Below, piece by piece: positions 61,968-64,000 of a stretch of DNA of 64,000 bases. The position numbers were made by a program, and so were the translations under genes. Numbering within the stretch: the first letter of the stretch is position 1; each line of letters starts with the position of its first letter. Where the stretch lies: contig NZ_CP007129.1 of the NCBI RefSeq assembly GCF_000522985.1, positions 310,001-374,000 on the forward strand. Reading direction: 5' to 3'. The notes under the pieces are model-generated. The model was given only the letters and a program-made list of their open reading frames with translations. It did not search any database and was not told the DNA's origin. The stretch comes from Gemmatirosa kalamazoonensis (GTDB taxonomy: Bacteria > Gemmatimonadota > Gemmatimonadetes > Gemmatimonadales > Gemmatimonadaceae).

Positions 61968-64000
61968 TCATTCCTCCTGCAGCGCCGCCGTCGGCGCGAC
62001 GCGCGACGCGCGCAGCGCCGGCACGAGCCCCGCCACGAGCGCGACGAGTGCGAGCACCGCCGCCGCCCCCGCGAGCACCGCCGGCTCGACCGGCCGGGTG
62101 TGGAACAGGAGCGACGCCATCTCTCGTCCCACGAGCGCCGCCGCCGCCGTCCCGACGAGCGCGCCCACCAGCACGACCCGCCCGACGTCGCCGAGCACCA
62201 TGCGCACGACACGCACACGGTCGGCGCCCAGCGCCTGCCGCACGCCGATCTCCGTCGTGCGCCGCGCGACCGAGTACGCCATCACCCCATAGAGCCCGAG
62301 CATCGCGAGCGCGAGCGCCACGGCGCCGAACACCGCCGAGAGCACCGCGAGCAGCCGCTCGCGGCTCACCGACGCCGCGAGCTGGTCGGAGAGCGTGGTG
62401 AGCTCGACGACGATGCGCGGATCGAGCCGTGCGATCGCCGCGCGCACCGCGGGGACCAGCGACGCCGGATCGCCGGTCGTCCGCAGCTCGGCGTTCATCG
62501 TGACGCCCGGCTCGCCCTGGGCCATCGCGACGTAGACGATCGGGCCGGGCTCCTCGCGCAGCGTCTGATACTTCGCGTTCTCCACGACGCCGACCACGGT
62601 GAGCGGTGCCGACAGCGTGTCGCCGACGCGGGTTCGGAGCTGGCGGCCCAGCGGGCGCGGGGTGCGGAAGAACCGTCGCGCGAACGCCTCGTTCACGATC
62701 GCCGCGCGAGGCGCCGTCGGCGCGTCGGTCGCGTCGAAGTCGCGTCCGGCGAGAAGCCGGGTGCCTAACGTGGCGAAGAAGCGCGGCGCGACGCGGTTGA
62801 ACAGGATCTGCGCGTTGTCCGGATCGCGCGGCGTGTAGCCGTCGACGACGACCACGTCGTTCCACCGGTCGCCGCTCACCGGCGTGACGTGCGACTGGCT
62901 CGCGTCCGCCACGCCGGGCACCGCGCGCAGCGCCTCGAGCAGCGCGTCGCGGTAGGCGCCGAGCTGGCCCGGCGGCGCGCCGCCTCGCCGCAGGTCGGCG
63001 GTGACGAGGAGCACGCCGTCGGGCCGGAAGCCGGGGTCCTCGGTCGCGAGCCGCCGCAGCGATCCGACGAGCAGCCCTGCCGCGACGAGCAGCACGAGCG
63101 ACAGCGCGACCTGCGCGCCGACGAGCGCCTTGCCGAGCGTGAAGCGCGAGTGCCCCTCGGCCACCGTACGCCCCGCGCGCTGCATCGCCGTCTGCGGCGC
63201 GACGCGCGTCGCACGGCGCGCGGGGAGCACGCCGAACAGCGCGACGGTCCCCGCGGCGACGAGCGCGGTGACGGCGAGCAGCCGCAGGTCGAGCGGCAGG
63301 TCGAGCTCCACGCGGCCGCCCGGTATCGTGATCATCCCGACGAGCGCGGACGCGCCCCACCGCGCGAGCAGCAGCCCGCCCGCGGCGCCCAACGCGGCGA
63401 GCAGCGCGCTCTCGGTGAGCAGCTGCCGCGCGAGCCGCCCGCGTCCGGCGCCGAGCGCGGCACGCACCGCGAGCTCGCGCCGGCGGCCGGCGCCGCGCGC
63501 GAGCAGCAGGTTCGCCACGTTCGCGCACGCGATCAGCAGCACGAGCGCGACGAACGTCATCAGCGCGACGAGCGCGCGGCCGAAGCGATCGTGCAGGCTG
63601 GAGAGGCCGCGCGGGAGCGCGCCGAGGCTGAACGTGTGCGTCAGATAGCTCTGCCGCTGCGCCGTCCCCGCGCCGCGCGGCAGCGTGGCGGCATACGATG
63701 CGGGCGCCATCGCCACGAGACGCGCCGCGATCTGCCGCGGGTCGACGTCGTGCGGGCGCCTCCCGATGACGTAGAGCCACCAGTCGCTCCGTGCGTCGAG
63801 CCGCGAGCGCTCGCCGCGCACCACGGCCTCGGCGCACAGCGGCACGAGGAACTGCGGCATGCGCCCGACCTCCGGGCCGCTGAACGGCCCGCGCGCCACG
63901 CCGACGATCTCGAACCGCTTGCCGTCGAGCGACAGTGTGCGACCGACGACGCGCGGGTCGCGCGCATACTCGCGCTCCCAGAACCGGTCGCTCAGCACCG
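61968..64000 (-). CDS. FtsX/MacB-type ABC permease, cut by window end
   Basis: At least 677 residues, open to the right edge. A paralogue of the 58560 permease: LLSDRFWEREYARDPRVVG, VALVLLIACANVANLLLARG, GRRRELAVRAALGAGRGRL, GAALSLVLLVAAGLLV-type middle span, and a C-terminal RRTTEIGVRQALGADRVR, with four hydrophobic clusters. The N-terminus lies beyond base 64000. Separate from the PadR-linked copy, it may belong to a further operon to the right. Confidence 0.88.
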   Translation of the reverse strand, partial: VLSDRFWEREYARDPRVVGRTLSLDGKRFEIVGVARGPFSGPEVGRMPQFLVPLCAEAVVRGERSRLDARSDWWLYVIGRRPHDVDPRQIAARLVAMAPASYAATLPRGAGTAQRQSYLTHTFSLGALPRGLSSLHDRFGRALVALMTFVALVLLIACANVANLLLARGAGRRRELAVRAALGAGRGRLARQLLTESALLAALGAAGGLLLARWGASALVGMITIPGGRVELDLPLDLRLLAVTALVAAGTVALFGVLPARRATRVAPQTAMQRAGRTVAEGHSRFTLGKALVGAQVALSLVLLVAAGLLVGSLRRLATEDPGFRPDGVLLVTADLRRGGAPPGQLGAYRDALLEALRAVPGVADASQSHVTPVSGDRWNDVVVVDGYTPRDPDNAQILFNRVAPRFFATLGTRLLAGRDFDATDAPTAPRAAIVNEAFARRFFRTPRPLGRQLRTRVGDTLSAPLTVVGVVENAKYQTLREEPGPIVYVAMAQGEPGVTMNAELRTTGDPASLVPAVRAAIARLDPRIVVELTTLSDQLAASVSRERLLAVLSAVFGAVALALAMLGLYGVMAYSVARRTTEIGVRQALGADRVRVVRMVLGDVGRVVLVGALVGTAAAALVGREMASLLFHTRPVEPAVLAGAAAVLALVALVAGLVPALRASRVAPTAALQEE

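Overview
The window is very GC-rich bacterial chromosome with dense gene packing, many exported enzymes, Ser/Thr kinases with C-terminal TPR-like regions, PadR-linked FtsX/MacB-type permeases, DUF5916 and orphan TonB-plug proteins. This combination suggests a soil Gemmatimonadota member of the Gemmatimonas/Gemmatirosa type. That is an inference from gene content and style; no rRNA or other marker gene lies in the window. I saw no tRNA, rRNA, CRISPR array, insertion sequence or phage gene.

Layout. (1) 1-11611, plus strand: end of a TonB-plug protein, an FG-GAP lipoprotein, two GH31 glycosidases, a Tat-exported GH127 beta-L-arabinofuranosidase and a DPP-IV-like S9 peptidase. (2) 11636-28030, all minus strand: from a promoter near 28030, a GalM-like epimerase, MFS transporter, rhamnonate-dehydratase-like enolase, FAH/GguC protein, HIBADH-like dehydrogenase, GH39, M1 aminopeptidase, HEAT-cyclophilin fusion, HExxH lipoprotein, a frameshifted S9 peptidase and a PL22 oligogalacturonate lyase. 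(3) 28138-39163, plus strand: a large BNR/sortilin-like protein, an M24 peptidase, a GntR/FCD regulator and a hydroxyproline operon (alpha-ketoglutarate semialdehyde dehydrogenase, 4-hydroxyproline epimerase, three D-hydroxyproline dehydrogenase subunits). (4) 39326-45836: a DapA-family deaminase/dehydratase divergent from a second proline-racemase-family enzyme, a secreted protein, then AraB and AraD. (5) 45915-64000: a secreted concanavalin-like protein, twin kinases, a second M24 peptidase, a DUF5916 protein, a small protein with a helical partner, YceI, two ABC permeases, PadR and GNAT.

The genes fit together as a plant cell-wall locus, and more specifically as a possible hydroxyproline-rich glycoprotein (extensin-type) utilisation locus. 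GH127 could release L-arabinose from Hyp-arabinosides, prolyl and Xaa-Pro peptidases could cut the backbone, the hydroxyproline operon would take Hyp to alpha-ketoglutarate, and AraB/AraD would consume L-arabinose. A 13-bp palindrome GGATA-N3-TATCC sits in front of the GntR gene and in the two divergent promoters at 28.0-28.1 kb and 40.3-40.4 kb, which suggests one regulon.

Two sequence signals are not explained by genes. One is a family of about 18 modular nested inverted repeats with different arm words but often a similar CCAAC/GTTGG-rich core. They sit 3-prime of genes or within gene ends, and one is inside a gene. The other is the heptamer GTTAGGC/GCCTAAC, which I counted about 50 times by eye, mostly in coding DNA.
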